From NCBI RefSeq assembly GCF_900186955.1, contig NZ_LT906438.1, positions 620,001-684,000 of the forward strand: DNA of 64,000 nucleotides, in the 5' to 3' direction. The notes beneath the pieces are model-generated. The model made no database searches and was not told the origin of the DNA. It was given only the letters and a program-made list of their open reading frames with translations. Position numbers and translations under genes: made by a program. This DNA is from Bacillus pumilus (GTDB lineage: Bacteria; Bacillota; Bacilli; Bacillales; Bacillaceae). Positions 1 to 9,953 of the stretch are shown here, one piece after another (position 1 is the first letter of the stretch; each line of letters opens with the position of its first letter).

Positions 1-886
1 GAGCAATGCTAAAGGATTGATGGTGAACAGGTCTTGGTAAAAAGCCGCCATCAGATCCAATTTGCAAAATCGTCGCATCGTTGTCTAGATGCAGCTCGTA
101 AGTTCTTGTATTGGAAGCATTTAAAATACGAAAACGATATTTTCGCGGCTCTACTTCTAAATACGGCCATACTTTTCCATTGACCAAAATGGTTTCTCCG
201 CAAAAGAAAGGCACGATAGACGGATCTGGTATGTCACTGTCTTCTGGTGTGTTGTTTGGCCTGCTTGGATAAAACAGTGCGCCATCCTCCTGAAACGTAC
301 GGTCCATGATCATTAGCGGAATATCATACTCACCCTTCGGTAATTCTAGCGACTTTTCAAACGCATCTGAGATCAAATAAAATCCAGCTAAGCCGGCATA
401 CACATTTAATCGTGTCAATGCCATCGCATGATCGTGATACCACAATGTGCAGGCTTGCTGATGATTTGGGTATTCGTACACCTCCCGTTCAAAGAAGGGG
501 CCGGTTGCTTCAAAGTCTCGTGAAAACCAAGCCTCTGGATAGCCATCACTGCTTGCTGGTGTGACGCCACCATGTAAATGAACGACGGTTTTAACTTCTG
601 GTTCATCATGATGGCCTTCGTGAATGGTGTGATCGACCGGTAGAAAATGCTTAAGTGGCAATTTGTTCATCCATTTCACTTTGACTTTTTCATTTCGATT
701 CGCATGAATGGTTGGACCAGGCAAACTGCCATTATAGGTCCATAGCTTGGTTGGGGGCAGATCTCTATGAACTTTTAGAAATACCTCCTCCATAGCGATT
801 TCATAATACGTTTGTTTTGGGTTCTTTTTGACGGGCTTCGCAACTTCTGGAATTGGCAGCTCGTCAACAAATTTTTCTAGGTTCAT
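1..886 (-). CDS. cotA: Spore coat laccase CotA (N-terminal 295 residues, cut by window edge)
   Basis: Multicopper oxidase of the outer spore coat. It oxidises phenolics and bilirubin-like substrates and makes the brown spore pigment. Only the first ~295 of about 510 residues lie in the window. The reading frame from ATG at 886 opens MNLEKFVDELPIPEV and contains two copper-ligand motifs, HLHGG (residues ~105-109) and WYHDHAM (~153-159), which supply trinuclear-centre histidines. The C-terminal cupredoxin domain with the remaining ligands is beyond position 1. The next gene on the same strand, gabP, ends in its own terminator, so cotA is probably transcribed separately. In relatives it is made late in the mother cell (sigma-K, GerE), which cannot be read here. 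The sequence is very close to B. pumilus CotA as I remember it. Confidence 0.95.
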   Translation of the reverse strand, partial: MNLEKFVDELPIPEVAKPVKKNPKQTYYEIAMEEVFLKVHRDLPPTKLWTYNGSLPGPTIHANRNEKVKVKWMNKLPLKHFLPVDHTIHEGHHDEPEVKTVVHLHGGVTPASSDGYPEAWFSRDFEATGPFFEREVYEYPNHQQACTLWYHDHAMALTRLNVYAGLAGFYLISDAFEKSLELPKGEYDIPLMIMDRTFQEDGALFYPSRPNNTPEDSDIPDPSIVPFFCGETILVNGKVWPYLEVEPRKYRFRILNASNTRTYELHLDNDATILQIGSDGGFLPRPVHHQSFSIA

Positions 887-954
887 GTTATCTAATCCTC
901 ACTTAAAATCCAATTTGATACAGTATAAGTGCGGACATCAAAATAGGTGAATAA

Positions 955-981
955 AATAAAAAACCCGCTTTTCAGCGGGAG
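955..981 (-). terminator. Rho-independent terminator of gabP
   Basis: Read on the minus strand, a CCCGCT/AGCGGG stem (964-969 with 974-979) with a 4-nt loop is followed by a run of T. It begins a few bases past the gabP stop codon at 984. Confidence 0.85.
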
Positions 982-983
982 CA

Positions 984-2372
984 TTACGGATGTTTATTTT
1001 CAAGCGCTGCATTTGCAGGTACTTTTTTATTCGGTTTAAAGATGAAATAAGCGGCAAGCACACCGAAGGTAATGATACTCGTCAAAATGAGCTGCGGTCT
1101 CATTGATTCGATGAACAGCATTGATGCCAAGATGGCGCAAATGACCAAAATGGTAAAATACGTGAGGTATGGGAATAGCCACATTTTGATTTTGAGCTGT
1201 TCTGGATTGTCTTTTTCGATTTTACGGCGCATTCTTAATTGTGAAACAGCAATGACCAAGTACACAAGAAGGGCAATCGCGCCGGATGCATTGACTAAGA
1301 ACAAAAAGATGGTTTCAGGATAAAAGTAGTTCATCATGACGGCGATATAGGAAAAGAAGGTGCCTGCAACTGTAGCCGCTACAGGAACGCCACGTTTGCT
1401 GATTTTCATAAAGCGTTTCGGTGCTTCGCCTCTTTCTGCCAATGAATAAAGCATTCTGGACGTTGTGTACAATCCGGAGTTTAAACACGATAGAACGGCT
1501 GTTAAAACAATGACGTTCATGACTTGAGCTGCTGATGGGACGCCGATGTATTCTAATACCGCAACGAACGGGCTTGTTAAAATACTCGCTGAATTCCACG
1601 GAAGCAAGGTCACAACGACAGCGATGGAACCGACATAAAACACGATGATACGCCATACAACAGAGCGGGTAGCTGTTGTCACAGACTTGACCGGGTCTGC
1701 TGATTCTCCGGCCGCTATTGCCACAATCTCGGTTCCCATGAAGGAAAAGATGACGACGACAATTCCGAGTAAAACAGAGCTGAATCCATTTGGAAGGAAA
1801 CCGCCGTTCCCCGTTAAATTGGCAAGACCTACAGTATGATGACCACCAAAACCAAAGATAAATGCAAAACCGATGAGTAGAAAGAGAATAATGCTGACGA
1901 CTTTTATTAATGAGAACCAATATTCAAATTCGCCAAAAGATTTAACAGAAAAGATATTTGTTAATGTTAAGAGGATAGTGAGGATAAGACTTGTGAGCCA
2001 AACAGGTGCATCTCCATACCAATACTGAATAATGGCAGCACCGGCAATGGCTTCGATCGCGATGACAATCACCCAGAAGAACCAATAAAGCCAGCCAATT
2101 GTAAAGCCGGCCCATGGACCGATGGCATCGCTCGCATATTGTGAGAAGGATCCGCTTGTCGGATAGGCGCATGCCATTTCTCCAAGCATTCTCATAATAA
2201 AGATTACGAGAAGTCCTGCAAAAGAATAGGAAAGAATGGATCCAGGCCCTGCAGAATGAATGACAGCGCCGCTACCAACAAATAGCCCTGCGCCAATAAC
2301 CCCAGCAATGGAGATCATTGAAATATGTCTTGTTTTCAGATTTTTTTGAAGACCGTTTGTCATGTTGGACAT
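984..2372 (-). CDS. gabP: Gamma-aminobutyrate permease GabP
   Basis: Proton-coupled amino-acid permease (APC superfamily, AAT family) importing GABA and related short-chain omega-amino acids. About 12 membrane segments; the family signature near the N-terminus reads ISIAGVIGAGLFVGSG, and the long GEMACAYPTSGSFSQYA loop follows. The frame opens at ATG 2390, but I prefer the ATG at 2372 (MSNMTNGLQKN). It has GGAGG seven bases upstream and matches the B. subtilis GabP start in length (about 462 residues). Position next to cotA and yeaB is the B. subtilis arrangement. In B. subtilis it responds to nitrogen limitation through TnrA; I did not find a convincing TnrA box here. Confidence 0.95.
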   Translation of the reverse strand: MSNMTNGLQKNLKTRHISMISIAGVIGAGLFVGSGAVIHSAGPGSILSYSFAGLLVIFIMRMLGEMACAYPTSGSFSQYASDAIGPWAGFTIGWLYWFFWVIVIAIEAIAGAAIIQYWYGDAPVWLTSLILTILLTLTNIFSVKSFGEFEYWFSLIKVVSIILFLLIGFAFIFGFGGHHTVGLANLTGNGGFLPNGFSSVLLGIVVVIFSFMGTEIVAIAAGESADPVKSVTTATRSVVWRIIVFYVGSIAVVVTLLPWNSASILTSPFVAVLEYIGVPSAAQVMNVIVLTAVLSCLNSGLYTTSRMLYSLAERGEAPKRFMKISKRGVPVAATVAGTFFSYIAVMMNYFYPETIFLFLVNASGAIALLVYLVIAVSQLRMRRKIEKDNPEQLKIKMWLFPYLTYFTILVICAILASMLFIESMRPQLILTSIITFGVLAAYFIFKPNKKVPANAALENKHP

Positions 2373-2854
2373 GTCTTTACCTCCAAACATTTCTCCTTAT
2401 AGAGAATTTGTTTTTAGAATATTTTAAATTTTATCATACTGAATTGTCATTCAGCATTGGACAGGTTATCAAACTGACATTTCAAACCTCTTAACATGAT
2501 GTTAAAAAGTATAAAGGATTTGAGAGATTATGTTCCCTCTTTTTCCTCTGTTCATTCTTAAAAATAGCATAAGATCGGATGGGGAGAAGTTGTGTCTCAA
2601 AATAAAATTATTCTGATAATTTCTCAGAAAGAGTGATATTGCCAATATGATCATCACAGAGTGAATTGGAAAAAGGTTGATGGGAGTAGGTCTTGAGATC
2701 AATTGACCTTATAAAAATAAGTTTACTTAGGTCAACACATTTCTATGTATCCTATTTTGCTGACACAAGCGAATCATGTTGCTGTAGACCCACACGGGCT
2801 TTGCTTTGTAAGATAAATAATAGAAAAGTGATGTGTGAGGAGGCGCGGTTCGAC
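2373..2854. promoter_or_regulatory. Divergent gabP/yeaB control region with palindromes
   Basis: This 480-bp non-coding stretch lies between divergent gabP and yeaB. It holds a 15-bp perfect palindrome, TTAACATGATGTTAA, at 2491-2505. Nearer gabP there is a shorter inverted repeat (CTGAAT...ATTCAG on the minus strand, around 2440-2455) next to the AT-rich TATGATAAAAT that could serve as the gabP -10. The rest is AT-rich with no reading frame I trust. A regulator-binding role is inferred from symmetry only. Confidence 0.4.
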
Positions 2855-3754
2855 ATGGAGCGCTATAACGAATTAAGACAAGGTGAAACAGGTGCTTGGG
2901 TCAGTATCATTGCCTATGTGATCTTATCTGCGGTGAAACTTCTGATTGGGTATACGTTTCATTCAGAGGCTCTTTCGGCAGATGGATTGAATAATACGAC
3001 GGATATTATTGCATCCCTTGCAGTGTTGATTGGATTGCGTATTTCTCAAAAGCCGCCTGATGAAGATCATCCATACGGTCATTTTAGAGCAGAGAATATT
3101 GCGTCTCTTGTGGCGTCCTTTATTATGATGCTTGTTGGACTTCAGGTTCTGCTGAGTGCAGGCCAGTCACTCTTCTCATCTAAGCATCAAACGCCCGATA
3201 TGATCGCAGCTTGGACGGCAGCAGGAAGTGCTGTGGTGATGTATGGTGTGTATATTTACAACCGCAATCTGTCCAAACGGATCAATAGCCAAGCTCTTCA
3301 TGCAGCAGCAGCTGATAATAAATCAGATGCGTATGTGAGTATCGGAACATTTGTAGGGATTATCGCCTCTCAGTTTCAACTGGCATGGATTGATACGCTT
3401 GCAGCGTTTGTGATTGGGCTCATTATTTGTAAAACGGCGTGGGAGATTTTTAGAGATGCTTCTCATTCGTTAACGGACGGTTTTCATATAAAAGATATGT
3501 CCAAATATAAAGAGACCATTGAAGCAACACCTGGGGTGGGCGATTTGAAAGATATTAAGGCACGGTATCTCGGAAGTACGGTCCATGTGGATGTAGTAGT
3601 GGAGGTCGAGCCACACTTGAACATTGCAGAAAGCCATGATATTGCAGATGAGATCGAACGTAGAATGAAGAAGGAACATGATATTTTACACTCTCATGTT
3701 CATATGGAGCCAGCAGGTGAGCCAAAAGAAGAGAAGAAGTCTTATCCATCGTGA
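2855..3754 (+). CDS. yeaB: Cation-efflux (CDF) exporter YeaB/MneS, Mn(II) efflux type
   Basis: Cation diffusion facilitator, 299 residues, acting in the cytoplasmic membrane as a metal/proton antiporter. In B. subtilis the orthologue (MneS) contributes to manganese export. The first metal site is visible as LSADGLNNTTDI, and HPYGHFRAE and AAAADNKSDAYVSIGT carry the second half. The C-terminal cytoplasmic domain contains HVDVVVEV and HSHVHMEP. The open frame extends upstream to 2693, but the ATG at 2855 (MERYNELRQGE) has AGGAGG ahead of it and matches the family start. It is a single gene with its own terminator, divergent from gabP. Metal specificity is taken from the orthologue. Confidence 0.9.
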   Translation: MERYNELRQGETGAWVSIIAYVILSAVKLLIGYTFHSEALSADGLNNTTDIIASLAVLIGLRISQKPPDEDHPYGHFRAENIASLVASFIMMLVGLQVLLSAGQSLFSSKHQTPDMIAAWTAAGSAVVMYGVYIYNRNLSKRINSQALHAAAADNKSDAYVSIGTFVGIIASQFQLAWIDTLAAFVIGLIICKTAWEIFRDASHSLTDGFHIKDMSKYKETIEATPGVGDLKDIKARYLGSTVHVDVVVEVEPHLNIAESHDIADEIERRMKKEHDILHSHVHMEPAGEPKEEKKSYPS

Positions 3755-3771
3755 GAAGGCTTCTTTTTTTC
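3732..3771 (+). terminator. Terminator after yeaB
   Basis: Imperfect GAAGAAGTCTT/AAGGCTTCTTT stem followed by seven T. Its 5' arm overlaps the last codons of yeaB. Confidence 0.7.
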
Positions 3772-3857
3772 TACGTGTTGATGTTTTATGCTATTGCGCG
3801 TTGTATGGTAAAGTTAGACTATATGAAATTTAACGGAAACGTGATAGGAGGATCAGG

Positions 3858-4820
3858 ATGGCATTTGATGAACCGATGCATTCAGATTTACAAAAAATCG
3901 TAGATAACATCAATAAAGTCATGGTTGGGAAGAAAGATATTGCGATATTAAGCCTTGTTGCGATTTTGGCGAAGGGGCATGTGCTACTAGAGGATGTGCC
4001 TGGCGTTGGGAAGACGATGATGGTTCGTGCTTTGGCAAAATCCATTGGCTGTGAGTTTAAGCGAATCCAATTCACTCCTGACCTTTTGCCTTCAGATGTG
4101 ACAGGTGTGTCGATTTATAATAAAAAGACAAATGAATTTGAATTTAGGCAAGGACCCATTATGGGGCAGATTATTTTGGCTGATGAGATCAACCGGACCT
4201 CTCCCAAAACACAGTCTGCATTGCTCGAAGCGATGGAGGAAGGCAGTGTTACAGTGGACGGAGAAACAATGCTGCTTGCTGATCCTTTTTTCGTCATGGC
4301 TACGCAGAATCCTGTGGAATATGAAGGGACTTATCCGCTGCCAGAAGCACAAATGGACCGGTTTTTATTCAAGCTGCAAATGGGGTATCCGACCATGCTG
4401 GAGGAGCTGGAGGTGCTCAACTTGCAGGAAAAGCAGTCCCCGATTGATACGCTCCAAGCAGTCATGACCAAGGATCACATCCATGCGTTGCAGCAAGCGG
4501 TTCAGACCATTCATGTGGATGCATCCATTAAAGAATATATTGTGGAAATTGCACAAGCGACGCGGCAGCATCCATCTGTTTATCTAGGTGTGAGTCCAAG
4601 GGGATCGATCGCCCTCATGAAAGCGGCTCAGGCGTATGCACTGTTGAATCGGCGCGATTATGTGATTCCTGATGATGTACAGTATTTGGCGTCTTATACA
4701 TTGCCGCATCGAATGATTTTGACTTCAGAAGCGACGTATGAAGGGAAGAAGGCGGAGACACTGCTGAGACAAATGCTTGAGCAAATTGGCGTGCCAGTTC
4801 AAAAGTCGATGACTCAATGA
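3858..4820 (+). CDS. yeaC: MoxR-family AAA+ ATPase YeaC
   Basis: MoxR-type AAA+ ATPase, 320 residues, normal length. Walker A is GVGKT at residues 49-53 inside LEDVPGVGKTMMVRAL. Walker B is ILADEINR (~107-114), sensor 1 is ATQNPVEYEGTYPLPEAQ, and the C-terminal lid contains VSPRGSIALMKAAQAYA. MoxR ATPases are thought to act as chaperones or maturation factors for partner proteins. Here the partners are the co-transcribed DUF58 protein YeaD and the transglutaminase-like YebA, the standard MoxR-DUF58-transglutaminase operon. Start ATG 3858 follows AGGAGGATCAGG. The stop overlaps the yeaD start by 4 bp (ATGA). The cellular target is unknown even in B. subtilis. Confidence 0.92.
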   Translation: MAFDEPMHSDLQKIVDNINKVMVGKKDIAILSLVAILAKGHVLLEDVPGVGKTMMVRALAKSIGCEFKRIQFTPDLLPSDVTGVSIYNKKTNEFEFRQGPIMGQIILADEINRTSPKTQSALLEAMEEGSVTVDGETMLLADPFFVMATQNPVEYEGTYPLPEAQMDRFLFKLQMGYPTMLEELEVLNLQEKQSPIDTLQAVMTKDHIHALQQAVQTIHVDASIKEYIVEIAQATRQHPSVYLGVSPRGSIALMKAAQAYALLNRRDYVIPDDVQYLASYTLPHRMILTSEATYEGKKAETLLRQMLEQIGVPVQKSMTQ

Positions 4821-6007
4821 AATTAGGTCATCGTTTCGCTTTTTCATTATGGTTACGGGTGATGATGCTCATCATCCTCACTGCGACAGTCTTTTGTTAT
4901 GCCATGTTTCAGGGAGGGTTTGTGAGCTGGTTCCTTTTTTATGCATTTTTACCATATACTTTGTATGCTTTGCTGTTTGCGCTCGTTCCGCTGCGCGCTA
5001 CAGTCAAAAGGACATTACAACAAACCCGCTTGAAGGCGGGAGACGTACTGTCCGTTGACCTTGAAATCAAGCGGACAAATCCATTTCCATACGTTTACGT
5101 CTTGATTGAGGATGATCCACCAGACACCTTTCATTTAAAGGAACAAATTGAGATGAAGCAAATGCTGTTTCCTTGGTTTCGGAAAACGTGGCGTTTTTCC
5201 TATCAATTGAATGATGTCATGCGCGGGGAACATCATTTGTCAGCAGTTCGAATCAAAACGGGTGATATGTTTGGTTTTGTGGAGAAAGAAGTCATCATTC
5301 CGTTAGAAAAAAAGCTGCTTGTTTATCCGAAAATGCTCGATCTTCAGGTGGAGTCTGCTGAGTCATTGAATGAAAATGGAGGCAAAGCGGTTCACTCGTG
5401 GTTAAATGAACCGACCCATGTGACAACAGGCGTAAGGGAATATCAGCAAGGCGACCGTTTTGCTTGGGTGGACTGGAAGACGACGGCTAGAAGGGGTCAG
5501 CTGATGACGAAGGAATTTGAACAGAATCAAACAAAGGATCTTGTCGTGTTTGCTGATTTTACCGACGAAGCGGTTTTTGAGTCCGTCGTGTCTATTGCAG
5601 CGTCTGTTCTACAATCGGCAGTGAAAAAAGGGTTGCCTTCAGGTCTTGTACCTCTAGGAGATCAGCATGCCTTTCGAGTGGATCAAGGAGAACTTCATTT
5701 GCAGGACATGCTTTATTATTTAACAAGAGTGCAGCATCAACCTTCTCGCGTACAAGAGTATAAGGCGTTAGCAGCAAGTGAGTATCAGCATTCTGGAAAA
5801 TATGTCGTCACGGGTCAGCTGCAGGAAGAGCTTGCTGCGAATCTCTTTGGAAATCGAAACAGAAAGAACATCACTGTTCTTTTAGTGAAGAGAGCCTTGG
5901 ATCGATTCACGACAAAAGAAAAACAGCTTGTAGACCGGCTCAAGGCATCTGGAATACGCACGACCGTTTTATTTGAAGACCGGCTACACGAAAGAACTGT
6001 GAGGTGA
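4817..6007 (+). CDS. yeaD: DUF58 (vWA-like) membrane protein YeaD
   Basis: A 396-residue protein with two hydrophobic segments at the N-terminus (~residues 10-60). A DUF58 domain follows, with the signature REYQQGDRFAWVDWKTTARRG (~residues 205-225). DUF58 proteins carry a degenerate von Willebrand A fold and are paired with MoxR ATPases. The gene is the second of the yeaC-yeaD-yebA operon, translationally coupled to yeaC (4-bp overlap) and 9 bp before yebA. A role in envelope assembly is often suggested for such operons, but nothing in the sequence proves it. Confidence 0.9.
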   Translation: MKLGHRFAFSLWLRVMMLIILTATVFCYAMFQGGFVSWFLFYAFLPYTLYALLFALVPLRATVKRTLQQTRLKAGDVLSVDLEIKRTNPFPYVYVLIEDDPPDTFHLKEQIEMKQMLFPWFRKTWRFSYQLNDVMRGEHHLSAVRIKTGDMFGFVEKEVIIPLEKKLLVYPKMLDLQVESAESLNENGGKAVHSWLNEPTHVTTGVREYQQGDRFAWVDWKTTARRGQLMTKEFEQNQTKDLVVFADFTDEAVFESVVSIAASVLQSAVKKGLPSGLVPLGDQHAFRVDQGELHLQDMLYYLTRVQHQPSRVQEYKALAASEYQHSGKYVVTGQLQEELAANLFGNRNRKNITVLLVKRALDRFTTKEKQLVDRLKASGIRTTVLFEDRLHERTVR

Positions 6008-6016
6008 CAAACATTT

Positions 6017-8218
6017 ATGCTGCATACGCATCAGCGGCAAAGCCGTTTTGAGTTGTTCATCTATTATGCTGTAGCATTTCTGCTGCTTTGGGAGTGGCTT
6101 CGACCGCTTCAAGATTTTACAGAGACGAGTCATACGTCTTATTTCATCATTTTTATAGGGCTTACATGTTTGTTTACATTTTTTCGTTTGAAGTGGTATG
6201 TGACGTTTCCTATTTGTACTGGCTTGATTTTGCTAGCCTTATATTTGATCTTTTATCAAACAGAGCCAAGCTATCCGGCTGCATTATTAGGTGATATTAA
6301 AGATAATATCACCTTCATGAGCACAGGCATGTGGAGTGACATGTACCCCTCCTTCCGCACATTATTGTTTTATATTTTGCTATGGCTGCTTGTCTACTTG
6401 CTTCATTATTGGGTGGTCTATCAGCAGCGTATCTTTTTCTTTTTACTCATGACGATTGTGTATGTCACGATTCTGGATACGTTTACGCCATATGATGCAA
6501 CCTTTGCGATCGTTCGTATTATGGTATTTGGTTTTTGTCTGCTTGGGTTGCTGTATTTCGATCGACTGCGTTCGGCTGAAGGCATTCGGGTGACGCAGAA
6601 GGCGCGCCTAAAGTGGTTTTTGCCCATGCTGGCGCTCGTTCTTCTGTCAGCGACACTTGGCGCTTCTTTACCAAAGTCTGATCCGAAATGGCCTGATCCT
6701 GTCCCATTTTTTAAGGCGGTGACGAATCAAGATGGCTCTGCCGGACAGAATAAGGTGGGATATAGTACAGATGATTCGACGCTTGGCGGACCGTTTAGTG
6801 AGGACCGCACACCGGTCTTTAAATGGAGCGGAAAGGAGCCTTCCTACTTTCGTGTCGAAACAAAAAGTATCTACACCGGAAAGGGCTGGGAGGATGCCTC
6901 AAATGATACGAAGCCTACGCGGCTAAAAGAGAACAGTGTGCGGAATCGTTGGTTTACCGAGCGTGTAAAAACAGAGGTGCACGAAACGAGAGTCGATATG
7001 GAATCAAACTATCGATTTAATCATGCCGTCTATCCGATTGGGACGATCATGCTGATGCCAATGGAAAACATTCCACTGCAAATGATGGGTAAAACGGAGA
7101 AAATTGTCCCATCCATTCAAAATCCGCCGAAAAATTTAGGGAACTACCAAGTCACCTTCTTGTCTCCTACATTTATCCTTGAGGATTTGCAGAGCATCAA
7201 AGTACCGACGAAGCAGAAGGTCAATCAGGAGGTTGGCCGTGAATACTTGCAGCTTCCTTCCTCATTGCCAGAGCGAGTGAAAACATTGGCAAACAGCTTA
7301 ACGGAAACGAAGGATAATATGTACGATAAGGCTAAAGCGATTGAGGACTACTTAGGGTCAGCGAAGTTTTCATATGAAACGCAAAATGTCGCTGTGCCTA
7401 GTCGTAATGAAGATTATGTGGATCAATTTTTGTTTGATACGATGATCGGCTACTGTGATAATTTTTCATCCTCTATGATTGTGATGCTCCGTTCGATCGG
7501 GATTCCGGCGAGATGGGTGAAAGGGTACACGTCAGGTCAATTATATGAAACACAGATGGATGGAAACAATGTGTATGAAGTAACCAATAACAATGCGCAT
7601 TCATGGGTAGAGGTGTATTTTCCAAACAGAGGCTGGGTGACCTTCGAACCGACAAAAGGATTTACGAACCCAGAGACATTTACGAATGAAGCTGTTTCTA
7701 GCGATCAGACAGATGATGATCAAAAGGAAGAAGATCAGTCTAGCTCTGATGCAAGCGAAGATCAGCAGGCAGAACAGCCACAGCAGGAGACAGAGCAGCC
7801 GGCAGAACCAAAGAAACAAACAGCGCAAGCGAAGCCAAATATGGTGCATGTTGGTTCAATCTTGGGTTTCGCGATAGGAGCTATGGTCCTTCTAGGATTG
7901 ATAAGCTGGCTTCTTTATCGATTCAGAGCAAGATGGCTACCATTCTTTATTGTGAGAAAGGTGAAACGTCTGCCAGAGGAGGAAGCATTCTTCTATGCGT
8001 ATGCTGCTCTATTAAAGCAGCTGAAGCGCAGGGGAATTGAGAAAAAACCTGGCATGACGCTAAGAGAATTTGCTTCTTTGATCGATGACAACGAAGGAGA
8101 TCATCGCATGTCAGATCTGACGCAGCTCTATGAGCGGGCACTCTATCGACGAGAGGATGCGACGATGCTTTGGCGGCAATCCGCAAAGTTATGGGAAAAT
8201 TTAATAAACAGGAGATAG
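6017..8218 (+). CDS. yebA: Membrane transglutaminase-like protein YebA (TgpA type)
   Basis: A 733-residue protein with a block of hydrophobic helices (about residues 10-210) and then an extracytoplasmic region. The transglutaminase-like core has the Cys in GYCDNFSSS (~residue 483) and the His in NNAHSWVEVYF, with FEPTKGF where many relatives have an Asp. An acidic/Gln-rich linker (~560-610) follows, then another membrane helix and a C-terminal DUF4129 tail (EEAFFYAYAALLKQL). It is the third gene of the MoxR-DUF58-transglutaminase operon. The enzyme class is inferred from the triad; the substrate is unknown. The ORF is intact. Confidence 0.9.
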   Translation: MLHTHQRQSRFELFIYYAVAFLLLWEWLRPLQDFTETSHTSYFIIFIGLTCLFTFFRLKWYVTFPICTGLILLALYLIFYQTEPSYPAALLGDIKDNITFMSTGMWSDMYPSFRTLLFYILLWLLVYLLHYWVVYQQRIFFFLLMTIVYVTILDTFTPYDATFAIVRIMVFGFCLLGLLYFDRLRSAEGIRVTQKARLKWFLPMLALVLLSATLGASLPKSDPKWPDPVPFFKAVTNQDGSAGQNKVGYSTDDSTLGGPFSEDRTPVFKWSGKEPSYFRVETKSIYTGKGWEDASNDTKPTRLKENSVRNRWFTERVKTEVHETRVDMESNYRFNHAVYPIGTIMLMPMENIPLQMMGKTEKIVPSIQNPPKNLGNYQVTFLSPTFILEDLQSIKVPTKQKVNQEVGREYLQLPSSLPERVKTLANSLTETKDNMYDKAKAIEDYLGSAKFSYETQNVAVPSRNEDYVDQFLFDTMIGYCDNFSSSMIVMLRSIGIPARWVKGYTSGQLYETQMDGNNVYEVTNNNAHSWVEVYFPNRGWVTFEPTKGFTNPETFTNEAVSSDQTDDDQKEEDQSSSDASEDQQAEQPQQETEQPAEPKKQTAQAKPNMVHVGSILGFAIGAMVLLGLISWLLYRFRARWLPFFIVRKVKRLPEEEAFFYAYAALLKQLKRRGIEKKPGMTLREFASLIDDNEGDHRMSDLTQLYERALYRREDATMLWRQSAKLWENLINRR

Positions 8219-8404
8219 TCTTGACCGCGTACCTTCCTGTTGTTAGAATAGGTGAATATTAAAACCTTCTAAAATACATGAAATTGAAGCGTTCGGATGT
8301 GAGTCTGGGCGCTTCAAAAGCGTGATTCACACTGAGAGCAGGTTTTCTCCTCTCATTTTTTCTGTGCGTTTATAAAAAACTATATTGGACATAGAGGTGA
8401 CACC
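8219..8404 (+). promoter_or_regulatory. guaA leader region with two hairpins
   Basis: This 186-bp gap holds two structures. The first is TGAAGCG (8285-8291) pairing with CGCTTCA (8310-8316) around an 18-nt loop. The second is TGAGAG (8333-8338) pairing with CTCTCA (8350-8355), followed by TTTTTT. The second looks like a terminator, either for the yebA transcript or as an attenuator of guaA. It does not match the purine riboswitch consensus. Confidence 0.45.
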
Positions 8405-9946
8405 ATGACAAATTTAGTAAATGAAATGATTTTGGTTCTAGATTTCGGCAGTCAGTACAATCAGCTGATCACACGCCGTATTCGTGAATTTGGTGTGTAC
8501 AGTGAGCTTCATCCGCACACTTTAACTGCTGAAGAAATTAAAGAAATGGCGCCTAAAGGAATCATCCTTTCTGGCGGACCAAACAGTGTTTATGATGCAG
8601 GATCTTTCCGCTGTGATGAAAAGATTTTTGATCTAGATATTCCGGTTCTAGGCATTTGCTATGGCATGCAGCTTATGACTCATTATTTAGGCGGGAAAGT
8701 AGAAGCGGCAAGCCAGCGTGAATACGGAAAAGCAGATATCCACATTAATGGAACGCCTGCTTTATTTAAAGACCTTCCGACTGATCAAGTCGTATGGATG
8801 AGCCATGGTGACCTTGTTGTTGAAGTACCAGAAGGCTTTACAGTTGATGCAACAAGTGCACATTGTCCAAACTCAGCGATGAGCTTAGCTGAGAAGAATT
8901 TCTATGGTGTTCAGTTCCACCCAGAGGTTCGTCACTCTGAGTACGGAAATGACCTATTGAAAAACTTTGTCTTCGGCGTGTGTGACTGCGATGGCAAATG
9001 GTCAATGGAGAACTTCATTGAAATCGAAATGCAGAAAATCCGTCAAACAGTAGGCGACAAACAAGTATTGTGCGCACTAAGCGGCGGTGTAGATTCATCT
9101 GTTGTGGCGGTATTGATCCACAAAGCAATCGGCGATCAGCTGACATGTATTTTCGTTGACCACGGTCTTCTTCGCAAAGGCGAAGCAGAAGGGGTTATGA
9201 AGACATTTAGCGAAGGTTTCAACATGAACGTGATTAAAGTAGATGCAAAAGATCGTTTCTTAAACAAGCTAAAAGGTGTGTCTGATCCTGAGCAAAAACG
9301 TAAAATCATCGGTAACGAATTCATTTATGTATTCGATGATGAATCGGACAAGCTAAAAGGAATCGACTACTTAGCACAAGGAACACTTTACACAGATATC
9401 ATTGAGAGCGGAACAGCAACGGCACAAACAATCAAATCTCACCACAACGTAGGCGGTCTTCCAGAAGACATGCAGTTCGAATTGATTGAGCCACTCAATA
9501 CGCTATTCAAGGATGAAGTCCGTGCCCTAGGTTCAGAGCTAGGCATTCCTGACGACATCGTCTGGAGACAGCCATTCCCAGGTCCAGGACTAGGTATCCG
9601 TGTACTAGGTGAAATTTCTGAAGAAAAACTAGAAATCGTCCGCGAATCGGATGCAATTCTACGCGAAGAAATTGCCAACTTCGGCCTTGAGCGCGACATC
9701 TGGCAATACTTCACGGTTCTCCCAGACATCCGCAGCGTAGGTGTTATGGGCGACGCAAGAACATATGACTACACAATCGGCATCCGTGCTGTTACTTCGA
9801 TTGATGGGATGACGAGTGACTGGGCAAGAATCCCTTGGGATGTGCTTGAGAAGATCTCAACTCGTATCGTGAATGAAGTGAAGCATGTGAACCGCGTGGT
9901 GTATGATATTACGAGTAAGCCGCCTGCTACGATTGAGTGGGAATAG
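8405..9946 (+). CDS. guaA: GMP synthase (glutamine-hydrolysing) GuaA
   Basis: Converts XMP, glutamine and ATP to GMP. A 513-residue protein of standard two-domain length. The class I glutamine amidotransferase domain (~residues 8-200) has Cys85 in GICYGMQ and His in [14 protein letters not shown]. The ATP-pyrophosphatase domain has the P-loop ALSGGVDSS (~224-232), and a C-terminal dimerisation domain ends in KPPATIEWE. Start ATG 8405 follows AGAGGTGACACC. The last 357 bp have a decayed second copy at 14724-15087, marking the right edge of an inserted block; this copy is the intact one. Confidence 0.97.
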   Translation: MTNLVNEMILVLDFGSQYNQLITRRIREFGVYSELHPHTLTAEEIKEMAPKGIILSGGPNSVYDAGSFRCDEKIFDLDIPVLGICYGMQLMTHYLGGKVEAASQREYGKADIHINGTPALFKDLPTDQVVWMSHGDLVVEVPEGFTVDATSAHCPNSAMSLAEKNFYGVQFHPEVRHSEYGNDLLKNFVFGVCDCDGKWSMENFIEIEMQKIRQTVGDKQVLCALSGGVDSSVVAVLIHKAIGDQLTCIFVDHGLLRKGEAEGVMKTFSEGFNMNVIKVDAKDRFLNKLKGVSDPEQKRKIIGNEFIYVFDDESDKLKGIDYLAQGTLYTDIIESGTATAQTIKSHHNVGGLPEDMQFELIEPLNTLFKDEVRALGSELGIPDDIVWRQPFPGPGLGIRVLGEISEEKLEIVRESDAILREEIANFGLERDIWQYFTVLPDIRSVGVMGDARTYDYTIGIRAVTSIDGMTSDWARIPWDVLEKISTRIVNEVKHVNRVVYDITSKPPATIEWE

Positions 9947-9953
9947 TTATAAT

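Noticed and set aside
1315..1920. 201-residue minus-strand ORF inside gabP
   Set aside because: Out-of-frame shadow of gabP with no ribosome site and no recognisable domain; the same applies to the many other long antisense frames over pur, pcrA and ligA.
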